This document shows positions 45,692 to 54,075 of a stretch of DNA of 64,000 nt, piece by piece. Origin of the DNA: Granulicella mallensis MP5ACTX8. GTDB taxonomy: Bacteria; Acidobacteriota; Terriglobia; Terriglobales; Acidobacteriaceae. Every line of letters begins with the position of its first letter. The stretch's first letter is position 1. The stretch lies in the NCBI RefSeq assembly GCF_000178955.2, contig NC_016631.1:2170001-2234000 (forward strand). The letters are read 5' to 3'. The position numbers and the translations under genes were made by a program. Below the pieces are notes generated by a model. It was given only the letters and a program-made list of their open reading frames with translations. It had not been told where the DNA came from and made no database searches.

Positions 45692-46654
45692 ATGCCGCTG
45701 CCAACCGACGAAAAGCTGTTAGCCCTGAGTAACAACCTCATCCAGCAGTTCGATACGATCTTTGGCGAGCATCCCAGTTTTCGTCCCGCCCATGCCAAGG
45801 GCACGATGCTGACGGGTACGTTTACGCCCTCTGAGGAAGCTGCTTCGCTCACCCGCGCGCCGCATGTCGTGCGCGAGTCGACTCCGGTGACAGTCCGGTT
45901 CTCGAACTCGACTGGGCTGCCGCTTGTGCCGGATACCGATCCCAATGCTGACCCGCGCGGCATGGCGATCCGGTTCAACCTGGCGGAGCATAGCCATACC
46001 GACATCGTGAGCCACTCGGTAGACGGCTTTCCCGTCCGCACAGGCGATGAGTTTCTGGAGCTCCTGCGGGCGCTTGCCAGTAGCGACCTTGCTGCGCCCT
46101 CCGATCCGAAGAACCCAAAGCCTATCGAGATCTTTCTGGGGGGACATCCAGCGGCGCTCGCGTTTGTGCAGACTCCGAAGCCCGCGCCTTCGAGCTTTGG
46201 CCGTGAGTCTTACTTCGGCATCACGGCGATGCGTTTCATCAATGCGGACGGTGTCGTGCGCTATGGCCGCTATCGCATCGTGCCGGAGGCAGGGAACGAG
46301 CACCTCGATGCCGCTGCTGTTGCGGCAAAGGGGCCGAACTATCTCTTCGACGAGCTGAAAGAACGAGTGGCGGCCGGTCCGGTGAGCTTCCGCATCCTGG
46401 TGCAGTTGGCGAATGAAGGCGATGTCGTCGACGATGCGACGATTCACTGGCCGGAGGACCGGAGGGTGGTTGAACTCGGCACGATTGCCCTGACTGCGCC
46501 TGTCACAGACGATGCGCATGAGCAGCAACGCATTATCTTTGACCCGATACCGCGCGTCGATGGCATCGAGCCTTCGGATGACCCTCTGTTGGAGCTTCGT
46601 GCGGCGGTTTATTTGATCAGCGGACGCCGTCGCCGGAGTGAGTCAGCGCAGTAG
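45692..46654 (+). CDS. Catalase-related peroxidase (SrpA-like)
   Basis: A 320-residue protein of the small catalase-core family, shorter than full catalases and usually acting as organic-peroxide-dependent peroxidases. The distal His lies in HAKGTMLTGTF and a fold-specific VTVRFSNSTG follows. DIVSHSVDGFPVRTGDEFLELLRA is diagnostic of the SrpA-like branch, and the proximal haem Tyr is in LRAAVYLISGRRRR (RxxxY). The ATG at 45692 has AGGAG seven bases upstream; the frame is open to 45605 without support. There is no signal peptide, so it acts in the cytoplasm. It converges on an unknown gene through two palindromic terminator candidates. Confidence 0.9.
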   Translation: MPLPTDEKLLALSNNLIQQFDTIFGEHPSFRPAHAKGTMLTGTFTPSEEAASLTRAPHVVRESTPVTVRFSNSTGLPLVPDTDPNADPRGMAIRFNLAEHSHTDIVSHSVDGFPVRTGDEFLELLRALASSDLAAPSDPKNPKPIEIFLGGHPAALAFVQTPKPAPSSFGRESYFGITAMRFINADGVVRYGRYRIVPEAGNEHLDAAAVAAKGPNYLFDELKERVAAGPVSFRILVQLANEGDVVDDATIHWPEDRRVVELGTIALTAPVTDDAHEQQRIIFDPIPRVDGIEPSDDPLLELRAAVYLISGRRRRSESAQ

Positions 46655-46718
46655 CGGGTTCGTATTGCAATGAGGTAAGACGTTTTGGTTTCAGGGCCGA
46701 AGGCCTGTCTCATATCAG

Positions 46719-46813
46719 CCCAGGGCAACGCCCTGGGTTATCGGAACCCAAAATGTAGAGGGCTGAAAGCCCGATTCATCGTGGTGACACTGATGAGTCG
46801 GGCTTTCAGCCCT
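46719..46813. terminator. Pair of palindromes between convergent genes
   Basis: CCCAGGGC/GCCCTGGG (46719-46737) is followed by a larger stem: AGGGCTGAAAGCCCGATTCA (46759-46778 and on) pairs with its inverse at 46792-46813 over 22 positions with one mismatch. They lie between the convergent catalase and 46865-47521 genes and could terminate both. The AGGGCTGAAAGCCC core is a palindromic unit that looks dispersed. Confidence 0.65.
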
Positions 46814-46864
46814 AAAGATAGGGCTTTGCGCTGAGATTTGTGTGGCGTGTTTCCAGTGTCAGCT

Positions 46865-47521
46865 CTAGTTCAGTCTCTGCAAACGCGCGATCAGCTTCTC
46901 GGCAAGCGGCTCTCCGCTCTCCGTCCACAATAGGCGGCTGGAGATGCCGCAGTGCTTCTCGACCGAGAGCGTGAACGCGAGCAGCTTTTCGACGTTCTGT
47001 TTGATGCGGTCAGCGGCGTCGGTGTCCAGTTCTTCGTCTTCGAGCACCCAGGGTGTATCGAGTCCGAAGTCGACGCGGATGTGTCCGTTTTGTTCATAGC
47101 TGCCGTCATCGAAGTCCGGGCCGAAGCCCGTAATGCGCACCTTTGCCGGTTCCAGCCGCCAGGCGATGTCGAGGTCGCCGGCGGCATCGGGAAGCCAGAG
47201 CATCCAGCGCATCTCGAACTCGTAGGCCATGTCGTCGTGAAGCTGTTCAGTCGCTTCGGCTACCGCGTTCTCGATGATCGAGCCTTCGGTGTCGGCGGAG
47301 GTCTGCGCGCGCTCGTCGTTGACGTAGATGCGCTGGTAGGTGGGAGATTCGGTCCAGTTGATCGGATAGGTACTTGCGGCAGCCACGCGGCCAAACTCGC
47401 TGCCGGGTTTGCCGTCCTTCGCGATAACGGCGAACTGACGCATGACGCCGACGAGCGCATCGGGCAGCGCTTGCAGACGGAAGTTGGGAAACCACAAACT
47501 CAGGTAAAGCTGATCGGCCAT
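46865..47521 (-). CDS. Conserved-looking hypothetical protein (218 aa)
   Basis: The product has no signal peptide or transmembrane segment and is acidic, with many Glu/Asp and aromatic residues. It begins MADQLYLSLWFPNFRLQALPDALVGVMRQF and contains a central WMLWLPDAAGDLDIAWRLEP strand pair and a FGPDFDDGSYEQNGHIRVDFGLDTPW region. This suggests a mixed alpha/beta cytosolic protein, but I do not recognise it and see no catalytic motif. It is monocistronic and convergent with the catalase-like gene. The start at 47521 lacks a clear Shine-Dalgarno, so it is provisional. Confidence 0.65.
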   Translation of the reverse strand: MADQLYLSLWFPNFRLQALPDALVGVMRQFAVIAKDGKPGSEFGRVAAASTYPINWTESPTYQRIYVNDERAQTSADTEGSIIENAVAEATEQLHDDMAYEFEMRWMLWLPDAAGDLDIAWRLEPAKVRITGFGPDFDDGSYEQNGHIRVDFGLDTPWVLEDEELDTDAADRIKQNVEKLLAFTLSVEKHCGISSRLLWTESGEPLAEKLIARLQRLN

Positions 47522-47533
47522 ACGTCATTTTAG

Positions 47534-47698
47534 CGGGATGGCGGTATGGGCGTTGGGGTTCCATCCGTTTCGGGGGTGTTTGCTTTCAGTTCCGAGCTTC
47601 GAGTTTCGAGATGCGAGTGGTCGGCTCCTCTTTCGAAACTCGTATGCCGGATCTTGCAAGGTATAGAGTCTCCATCTTCTCCGGGGGTGAGAAGATAA
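47534..47698. other. Intergenic region upstream of the LptC/LptA-like gene
   Basis: Divergent spacer between the 46865-47521 gene and the Lpt operon. A palindrome CGAGTTTCGA...TCGAAACTCG lies near 47598-47643. It probably holds two divergent promoters, but I do not see convincing -35/-10 pairs. No gene seen. Confidence 0.4.
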
Positions 47699-50176
47699 GT
47701 GCAGGCAATGAAAGCGTCTGTAGAGAGACTTCGATGGGTACTGGCAGGGGGAGCGGTCCTGCTGCTCGTCGTGCTGGCAGTTTTTCTCGGCTACGGACGC
47801 TACCGCGCGCTGCGCACCTGGCGGGACATCGTAAGGCGGTCCGGTGCTCACATCACGCATGAGACCGACGGCTTTACGTACTCGCAGTCGTTGAAGGGGC
47901 GGACGATCTTTACGCTGCATGCGGCCAAGGGCATTCCGCATGGCGATGGGAAGTGGTCGCTGCATGACGGCGTCCTCACGCTGTATGGCAAGACCCCCGC
48001 GGACTTCGACCGGATCTATGGCGCGGACTTCGAGTACGACGAAAAGACGCAGATTGTGCAGGCACTCGGTGAGGTCCATATCGACGTGCAGGCCCCCGGA
48101 GCGCTGGCGGCTGGAGGCAAGACTCCGGCTGCGAACGCCCCCAAGCCTCCAGCTACACCATCGGATGGCAAGTCTGGAGGAAACGACCACATCATCCACG
48201 TCCGGACCAGCGGTCTCAGCTATAACCGCGCGGAGGGAATTGCCACGACGGACCAGGAGGTGGAGTTCCGCTATGCGGGGCTGCAGTGCCTGGCGAAGGG
48301 GGCGATCTTCAACTCCGACGAGAGCATGCTGCATCTGCTGGCCGATGTGCGTCTGACCGGGGATATTCGCGGCGAGCCGATGACGGTCCACGCGGTCAAG
48401 GCGGACCTCAATCGCGAAAGCGACACCGTGGCTCTGGTACAGCCCGTTGCGCGCACCCAGGGGCGCACGGCGCGTGCGGCCAGTGCCTTGCTGCATCTGC
48501 GCAAGGATGGCTCGATCTCTCAGGCTGAGGCGGATGGCAACGTAGCGTTCGATGAAGGGACGCGTCACCTTACAGCTCCGCATCTCGAGGCGACGTTCAA
48601 CACCGCCAGCCTGCCGCAGACAACGAAGCTGACGGGCGGCGTCGTGCTCTGGGATGACGATGCGCAGCAGCCGATGCACGGCAAGGCCAATGAGGTGGAT
48701 ACGAGTTTCAACGCGCTGGGTGCACCGACCAACATCGTCGCAACAGGCGCGGCACAGGTAGCGCTCAGCGACCACAAGGGAAGCGGGCCTGCACTCTCTC
48801 GCGAGATGCGCGGAGACCGCATCGTGGCGACGCTGGTGCCCATCGGGCACAAGACGGTGTCGAGGCTCAGCCAGGTTGTGGCTACCGGCTCGGCAATGGC
48901 CCGAGGTGACTCGCCGGTTGCGCCGAGCGCAGGCCATCCTCAGACGCAGGAGATCAAGTCCACCATGATTACGGCGGACAACCTGCGTGCCGACCTCGAA
49001 CCGGGTGCGTCACAGAAGGCCGAGCTGCGAAAAGTCTTCGGCACGGGACACGCGCGGTTGCAGCAGGATGCTCCTCTGGGAGAACAGCAGACCAGCACCT
49101 CCGACACGATCGACATCGCATTTGCCTCGCAGCCCACGAAGAGTGGTGGCATGGCGACCGGGATCACCTCCGCGGTACAGAACGGGCATGTGGTGATCCA
49201 CAGTGTCCCGGCGTTGCGTGCGGGAGCCGCCAAGCCCGAGCCGCCGTCCGATGCGAGTGCCAACAACGCCGTGTACGACGGAGCGACCTCAAAGCTGACC
49301 CTCACCGGCTCGGCCCATTACACACAGGGTGACACCCAGTTGACGGCGGCTACGATTGTCGCCAATCAGACGACGGGCGATGCGGATGCCCAGGGAAATG
49401 TTCTTGCCACCTTGCTGGGCGCGGAGACCTCCGCGACTGCTCAGGCGACGCATGTCACTGCCGACCACGCGCATCTGGTCCAGGCTTCACAGGCTGCTGA
49501 TTTTTACGGCAATGAAGCGCATCCGGCACGGCTCTGGCAGGGGGCTTCGCAGGTTGAGGCCGCGACCCTGCAGTTCGACCAGAAGCAAAAGACACTGGCC
49601 GCTCGCCCGGCCTCTGCGGGGGGGCTGGTTCACGCTGTATTTGCCAATGCCAACCCGTCGCAGGCGAAGGGCAAGACTGCCTCGTCGGGTGAAGGGCAGG
49701 TGGTCAGGGTTGCGAGCCCCGCGATGGACTACTCCGATATTGCTCGCGAAGCGACGTTTTCGGGTGGCGTTCACATCGATGGCGCAACAGGGCAGGCGCG
49801 CTCGCAGAAGGCGGTTGTTTTCCTGAACCCTGCAGTGTCCTCGAAGGCCGCGCCAGGAGCGGCGAAGCCGGCGGGGCCGACGAATCTTCTGGGTGGTTCG
49901 GTCGAGAAGGTCGTGCTCTCCGAAGCGGTTCGGATCGATCAGCCGGGGCGTGCCGGTACGGGCGAGCAGCTGGTCTATACGACGGCGGATTCGAGCTACA
50001 TCTTGACCGGAACACCGGCCAAACCGCCGCATATCGCGGATGTGAAGCAGGGCAACGTTACTGGTGCAACTCTGCTGTTCCGTTCGGACGATAGTACGAT
50101 CATCGTTACAGGTGCCCCTCCGGGGCCGGCACAGAAGCATGGGCGTGTCCGCACCGAGACGGAAGTGAGGCAGTAG
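47699..50176 (+). CDS. Large LptC/LptA-like LPS export periplasmic protein
   Basis: An 825-residue inner-membrane-anchored protein with one TM segment (AGGAVLLLVVLAVFLGYGRY, residues about 16-35). A very long region of repeated beta-jelly-roll sheets with the LptA/OstA signature follows: HETDGFTYSQSLKGRTIFTL, YDEKTQIVQALGEVHIDV, ATTDQEVEFRYAG, LTAPHLEATFNTASLPQTTKLTGGV and VYDGATSKLTLTGSAHYTQG. This is about four to five times the length of E. coli LptA. It would therefore span much of the periplasmic bridge alone, combining LptC and LptA roles. The start GTG at 47699 has GGGGGTGAG upstream; an ATG at 47708 is possible. It is followed by lptB four bases later, which supports the function. Confidence 0.82.
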   Translation: MQAMKASVERLRWVLAGGAVLLLVVLAVFLGYGRYRALRTWRDIVRRSGAHITHETDGFTYSQSLKGRTIFTLHAAKGIPHGDGKWSLHDGVLTLYGKTPADFDRIYGADFEYDEKTQIVQALGEVHIDVQAPGALAAGGKTPAANAPKPPATPSDGKSGGNDHIIHVRTSGLSYNRAEGIATTDQEVEFRYAGLQCLAKGAIFNSDESMLHLLADVRLTGDIRGEPMTVHAVKADLNRESDTVALVQPVARTQGRTARAASALLHLRKDGSISQAEADGNVAFDEGTRHLTAPHLEATFNTASLPQTTKLTGGVVLWDDDAQQPMHGKANEVDTSFNALGAPTNIVATGAAQVALSDHKGSGPALSREMRGDRIVATLVPIGHKTVSRLSQVVATGSAMARGDSPVAPSAGHPQTQEIKSTMITADNLRADLEPGASQKAELRKVFGTGHARLQQDAPLGEQQTSTSDTIDIAFASQPTKSGGMATGITSAVQNGHVVIHSVPALRAGAAKPEPPSDASANNAVYDGATSKLTLTGSAHYTQGDTQLTAATIVANQTTGDADAQGNVLATLLGAETSATAQATHVTADHAHLVQASQAADFYGNEAHPARLWQGASQVEAATLQFDQKQKTLAARPASAGGLVHAVFANANPSQAKGKTASSGEGQVVRVASPAMDYSDIAREATFSGGVHIDGATGQARSQKAVVFLNPAVSSKAAPGAAKPAGPTNLLGGSVEKVVLSEAVRIDQPGRAGTGEQLVYTTADSSYILTGTPAKPPHIADVKQGNVTGATLLFRSDDSTIIVTGAPPGPAQKHGRVRTETEVRQ

Positions 50177-50179
50177 AGC

Positions 50180-50917
50180 GTGATTAGGACTCTGGCAACC
50201 GAGGAGATCGGCAAGGCATACGGTGGACGGCAGGTAGTTCGAGGCGTCAGCCTGGAGATACGGCAGGGCGAGGTCGTCGGCTTGCTGGGCCCCAATGGCG
50301 CCGGCAAGACAACGAGCTTCTATATGATCGTCGGCCTGGTACGGCCGGACAGTGGCCGCATCTTTACGGACGGGGCCGACATCACCCGCACTCCGATGTA
50401 TCTGCGGGCGCGAGAGCATCGCATCAGCTACCTGCCGCAGGAGCCCTCGATCTTTCGCAAGCTGACGGTGGAGGAGAACATCCTCGCTGTGTTGGAGACG
50501 CAGCACAACACCTGGGAGGCGCGGCGCAAGGCCTCCGAGAACCTCATTCTGCAGCTCAACCTTGGCCATGTGCGCAAGACGCGTGGATACGCACTCTCAG
50601 GCGGCGAGCGCCGCCGTGTGGAGATCGCCCGCTGCCTGGCCATCAATCCGGCGTTTATCCTGCTGGACGAGCCGTTTTCCGGCATCGACCCGATCGCCGT
50701 GCTGGAGCTGCAACAAATCATCTTCGACCTGAAGGCCAGCGGAATCGGCGTGCTCATTACGGACCATAATGTCCGCGAGACGCTGAGCGTTACAGACCGT
50801 GCGTACATCATCAACGAGGGGCGTATCTTCCGCACGGGGACGCCGGGGGAGCTGGGGCGCGATCCTGAGGTGAAGCGGGTGTACCTGGGTGAGGGCTTTT
50901 CGATGGGTGGGGTTTGA
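50180..50917 (+). CDS. lptB: LPS export ABC transporter ATPase LptB
   Basis: The 245-residue cytosolic ATPase drives the Lpt bridge with LptF/LptG. It has Walker [19 protein letters not shown], the Q-loop in [18 protein letters not shown], the ABC signature [15 protein letters not shown], Walker [14 protein letters not shown] and H-loop [11 protein letters not shown]. These match LptB closely, including [13 protein letters not shown] and the [10 protein letters not shown] segment. The start is a GTG at 50180, overlapping the spacer after the LptA-like stop by three bases. LptFG are not in the window. rpoN follows, the usual order in many diderms. Confidence 0.96.
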   Translation: MIRTLATEEIGKAYGGRQVVRGVSLEIRQGEVVGLLGPNGAGKTTSFYMIVGLVRPDSGRIFTDGADITRTPMYLRAREHRISYLPQEPSIFRKLTVEENILAVLETQHNTWEARRKASENLILQLNLGHVRKTRGYALSGGERRRVEIARCLAINPAFILLDEPFSGIDPIAVLELQQIIFDLKASGIGVLITDHNVRETLSVTDRAYIINEGRIFRTGTPGELGRDPEVKRVYLGEGFSMGGV

Positions 50918-51055
50918 CGACGAAAACCCAGCAATAATAAAAGTAAAAGCAAGAGCGCCCAACGCTGTAGAATGGCCCTAGAATTGCTTACGGATGGTGG
51001 GTCCGAGGCAAAGTGCCTTCCGCGCGTATGCTTGGAGGGTTCGCGAGGTCGATCT

Positions 51056-52579
51056 TTGTTGTTACAGCCCAGACTGAATGTTCGAGTCTCGCAGCGCCAG
51101 GTGCTCACTCCGGGCCTGATGCAGATGGTCAGTGTGCTTGCGCTCAACAAGCTTGAGCTCAAGGACATGATCAACGGCGAACTGGTCGAAAATCCAGTGC
51201 TGGAGGAGATCGAAGAGTCCTCCGAGACGTTCGATGAACGTACAGCCCGTGAGGGAGATCGTGAGCGCAGTGCGGAAGACCTCGTGGTAGAGGGGGAGCG
51301 CACTGAAAAAGATCCCTTCGATGAGATCGACTTTGGGAGTTACTTCCAGGATTATCTTGATCCCGGCTTTCGTACCGCCTCCAACTTCGAAGACTATGAC
51401 AGCGAGAAGCCGTCGTTTGAACACTTTCTTGCCCAGCCCAGCACGCTGAGCGATTACCTCACCTGGCAGCTGGGTTCGATGCCGCTGCGCCAGGAGCTTC
51501 GTACAGCCGTTGAGTTGGTGATCGGTAACCTGAACGAAGACGGATATCTCACCGCGAGCGATCAGGAACTCGCCGAAGCACTGGCTGGCAGTGAAGCGGG
51601 GCAGGCTGAGCTTATTCTGGTCGCCGAGGCGCGGGGTGTTGTCGCTCATCTGGACCCCATCGGCGTGGGGGCACGCGATCTGCGCGAGTGCCTGTTGCTG
51701 CAGATCGAAGCGTTGCGGTGCGAGGCGCTCCTTGTGGGGAAGCGTAATAGGGCTCCCGTTCCAGAGGATGCGGTGGCAACTTTCGACGCGGCTGCCCTGA
51801 TTGCTGACCGGCATCTGTCGCTGTTGCAGAAAAAAGATATGCGCGAGCTGACGCGAGTCTCGCATCGCACGCCGGAGCAGGTTGCCGCTGCTGTGGATCT
51901 GATTCGCAGCCTCGACCCTCGGCCCGGCCAGCGCTACAGCAGCTCGGACACACGCCTCATCGAGCCGGATGTCGCTTTCGTCAAGCGTGGCGATGAGTAT
52001 GTGGTGGTCATGAATGAAGAAGACCTGCCCGCGCTGCGGCTCAACCAGGGCTATCGCAAGATGCTGCGGGAGAAGAGCACGGAACGCGAGGTGCGGGAGT
52101 ATGTGAAGGAGCGCTACAAGTCCGCTATCCAGCTCCTGCGCAACATCGAGCAGCGCAAGAATACGATCGTTCGCACCTGCGAGGCTATCGTGCGGCGGCA
52201 GCAGGAGTTTCTCGAGCGCGGTGTCGAGGCCCTGAAGCCGATGATGATCAAGGAGGTCGCCGAGGAGATCGGGGTCCATGCTTCGACGGTTAGCCGGGCT
52301 GTCGCAAATAAATATGTTCACACGACCCAGGGGGTGTACGAGCTACGCTTTTTCTTCACTGAGAGCGTGAACGGGCCGGAGGGGGGCGACCTGCCCTTGC
52401 TGTTGCTTAAACGCCGTGTTAAGAAGCTGATCGAGGACGAAGACCCACGCAAGCCGTGGACCGATGAATACCTCGCCGCGGAGTTGCAGCGCCAGGGAAT
52501 CCGGGTTACCCGCAGGACGGTTGCGAAGTATCGCGAAGATATGCAGATTCCCAGCACCCACCAACGCCGTGTACGATGA
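51056..52579 (+). CDS. rpoN: RNA polymerase sigma-54 factor RpoN
   Basis: The alternative sigma factor for -24/-12 promoters, needing AAA+ activators. Of about 507 residues, region I opens LQPRLNVRVSQRQVLTPGLMQMVSVLALNKLEL. An acidic region II (EEIEESSETFDERTAREGDRERSAEDL) follows. The core-binding and DNA-binding domains hold the helix-turn-helix (KEVAEEIGVHASTVSRAVANKYV), and the C-terminal RpoN box is TRRTVAKYRE, one residue off the usual ARRTVAKYRE. I chose the TTG at 51056 because GAGG lies seven bases upstream and family members start here; an ATG at 50972 lacks a Shine-Dalgarno. It sits in lptB-rpoN-hpf-rapZ order. Confidence 0.95.
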   Translation: MLLQPRLNVRVSQRQVLTPGLMQMVSVLALNKLELKDMINGELVENPVLEEIEESSETFDERTAREGDRERSAEDLVVEGERTEKDPFDEIDFGSYFQDYLDPGFRTASNFEDYDSEKPSFEHFLAQPSTLSDYLTWQLGSMPLRQELRTAVELVIGNLNEDGYLTASDQELAEALAGSEAGQAELILVAEARGVVAHLDPIGVGARDLRECLLLQIEALRCEALLVGKRNRAPVPEDAVATFDAAALIADRHLSLLQKKDMRELTRVSHRTPEQVAAAVDLIRSLDPRPGQRYSSSDTRLIEPDVAFVKRGDEYVVVMNEEDLPALRLNQGYRKMLREKSTEREVREYVKERYKSAIQLLRNIEQRKNTIVRTCEAIVRRQQEFLERGVEALKPMMIKEVAEEIGVHASTVSRAVANKYVHTTQGVYELRFFFTESVNGPEGGDLPLLLLKRRVKKLIEDEDPRKPWTDEYLAAELQRQGIRVTRRTVAKYREDMQIPSTHQRRVR

Positions 52580-52635
52580 TCCGCATCTTACGGAGACGGT
52601 AGCTTCTAAAGCTGCCGGGACGAAGGGAGTTGTCC

Positions 52636-52965
52636 ATGATCGTTGAGTACACCGGTCGCCAGACCGTAGTCACAGCAAAACTCAAGACGCAGGCAGAAGC
52701 GGGCTTGGCACGAGTCGCCAAGGTTGCCAATCGCTGTACAAGCACCCATATCATCCTCACAGAAGACAAATACCGTAAGATCGCTGAAATTACGGTGCAA
52801 TGCCGCGGCGACCAACTGGTCGCAACCTGTGAGGCCGTCGAAATGGAGGTTGCATTGCATGACGCGCTGCAGAAGGTCGAACAGCAGGCCATCAAGCACA
52901 AGAAACGATTCGATACCGTTCGCGATCATCCCCGGCCCATTCCGCTTCCGCTAGAAGCGGTTTAG
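52636..52965 (+). CDS. hpf: Ribosome hibernation-promoting factor (HPF, short form)
   Basis: A 109-residue protein of the RaiA/HPF family, which dimerises or inactivates ribosomes in stationary phase. Strand-helix features are YTGRQTVVTAKLKTQAEAGLAR, ILTEDKYRKIAEITVQCRG and the helix VEMEVALHDALQKVEQQAIKHKKR. It lacks the C-terminal extension of long HPFs. The ATG at 52636 has AAGGGAG seven bases upstream. It follows rpoN, as is usual, and is followed by a strong terminator before rapZ. Confidence 0.92.
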   Translation: MIVEYTGRQTVVTAKLKTQAEAGLARVAKVANRCTSTHIILTEDKYRKIAEITVQCRGDQLVATCEAVEMEVALHDALQKVEQQAIKHKKRFDTVRDHPRPIPLPLEAV

Positions 52966-52980
52966 AACTTTCGAAGTAAG

Positions 52981-53010
52981 CCACGCGCCTCCTGTCCAGG
53001 AGGCGCGTGG
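52981..53010 (+). terminator. Perfect hairpin terminator after hpf
   Basis: CCACGCGCCTCCTG and CAGGAGGCGCGTGG form a perfect 14-bp stem with a two-base loop, followed by TGTTTG, 15 bases past the hpf stop. Confidence 0.85.
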
Positions 53011-53073
53011 TGTTTGCGGGCGATGGAGCTTCTCGCTAACGTTTTTTTAGGCTGTCGGTGCTAGGATGCACGC

Positions 53074-54009
53074 ATGGCATCCAAGCGCGCCGCCAAAGCT
53101 TCGTCCAAACCGGCAAAAGAATCCAAATCGACTAAGAAACAAGAGTCCCCTAAACGTGAGCTGGTCATCCTGACGGGAATGTCCGGCTCCGGCAAGGCGT
53201 CGGCGCTGAAGGCGTTTGAAGACCTCGGCTACTACTCGGTCGATAATCTCCCGCTGGAACTGATTCCGCGCTTTGCAGACCTGGTATTGAAGTCCGCCGA
53301 GATCACACGCGCGGCGATGGTCGTGGATGTGCGCGAGGGCATCCGGCTCGATCGCTTCCCGGCGATCCTCAAGCAGGTGCGCAAGGTGCTGCCGGCTCGC
53401 GTCGTGTTTCTCGAAGCCAGCGAAGAGGCTATCGTGCGGAGGTTCTCCGAGACTCGCAGGCCGCATCCGCTGGGGCGCGGTGAGACCGTGCTGGCCTCCA
53501 TCAGCGCGGAACGCAAACGGCTCGATCCGGTGCGTAATGTCGCCGATATTCTGCTGGACACCACGCGCTTCAACGTCCACGACCTGCGCGCGCATATCAA
53601 TGCACAGTTTGAGCGCGGCGGCGGCACGAGCGATCGCAACCTGACGATCTCGGTGACGAGCTTCGGCTTCAAGAACGGCGTGCCGACGGATGCCGATCTC
53701 GTCTTCGACGTGCGCTTTCTGCCCAATCCGCACTTCGTTCCCGAGTTCCGCAAGTTGACGGGCAAGCATCCCAAGGTCGCCAAGTACATCCGGCAGTTTC
53801 CGCAGACCAAGGAGTTTCTCGACAAGGCTACGGACATGCTCACCTTCCTGTTGCCGCACTACATCAAGGAGGGGAAGAGCTATCTCACGGTGGGGATTGG
53901 TTGTACCGGCGGGCAGCATCGTTCCGTGATGATTGCCGAAGAGCTGAAGAAACGGCTGGGGGGCGCGGGCTACCGGGTGAAGACATCGCATCGCGATATG
54001 CCGCGTTAG
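53074..54009 (+). CDS. rapZ: RNase adapter RapZ / YvcJ-type P-loop protein
   Basis: The RapZ family consists of nucleotide-binding proteins that in E. coli deliver GlmZ RNA to RNase E and in B. subtilis (YvcJ) bind nucleotides. The 311-residue protein has a Lys-rich N-terminal tail, Walker A GMSGSGKASALKAFEDLGY near residue 35, DNLPLELIP, RPHPLGRGETVLASISAERKRLDPV, DVRFLPNPHFVPEFRKLTGK and the conserved IGCTGGQHRSV near the C-terminus. AGGA precedes the ATG at 53074. Its place after rpoN-hpf matches the conserved order; ptsN, often between, is absent here. Confidence 0.95.
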   Translation: MASKRAAKASSKPAKESKSTKKQESPKRELVILTGMSGSGKASALKAFEDLGYYSVDNLPLELIPRFADLVLKSAEITRAAMVVDVREGIRLDRFPAILKQVRKVLPARVVFLEASEEAIVRRFSETRRPHPLGRGETVLASISAERKRLDPVRNVADILLDTTRFNVHDLRAHINAQFERGGGTSDRNLTISVTSFGFKNGVPTDADLVFDVRFLPNPHFVPEFRKLTGKHPKVAKYIRQFPQTKEFLDKATDMLTFLLPHYIKEGKSYLTVGIGCTGGQHRSVMIAEELKKRLGGAGYRVKTSHRDMPR

Positions 54010-54075
54010 GCCGTCGACGAAGGTACACTTTCTTTTGATGATGATCTTTGGCATTGCGGTCTGTAGGAGTTGCGC

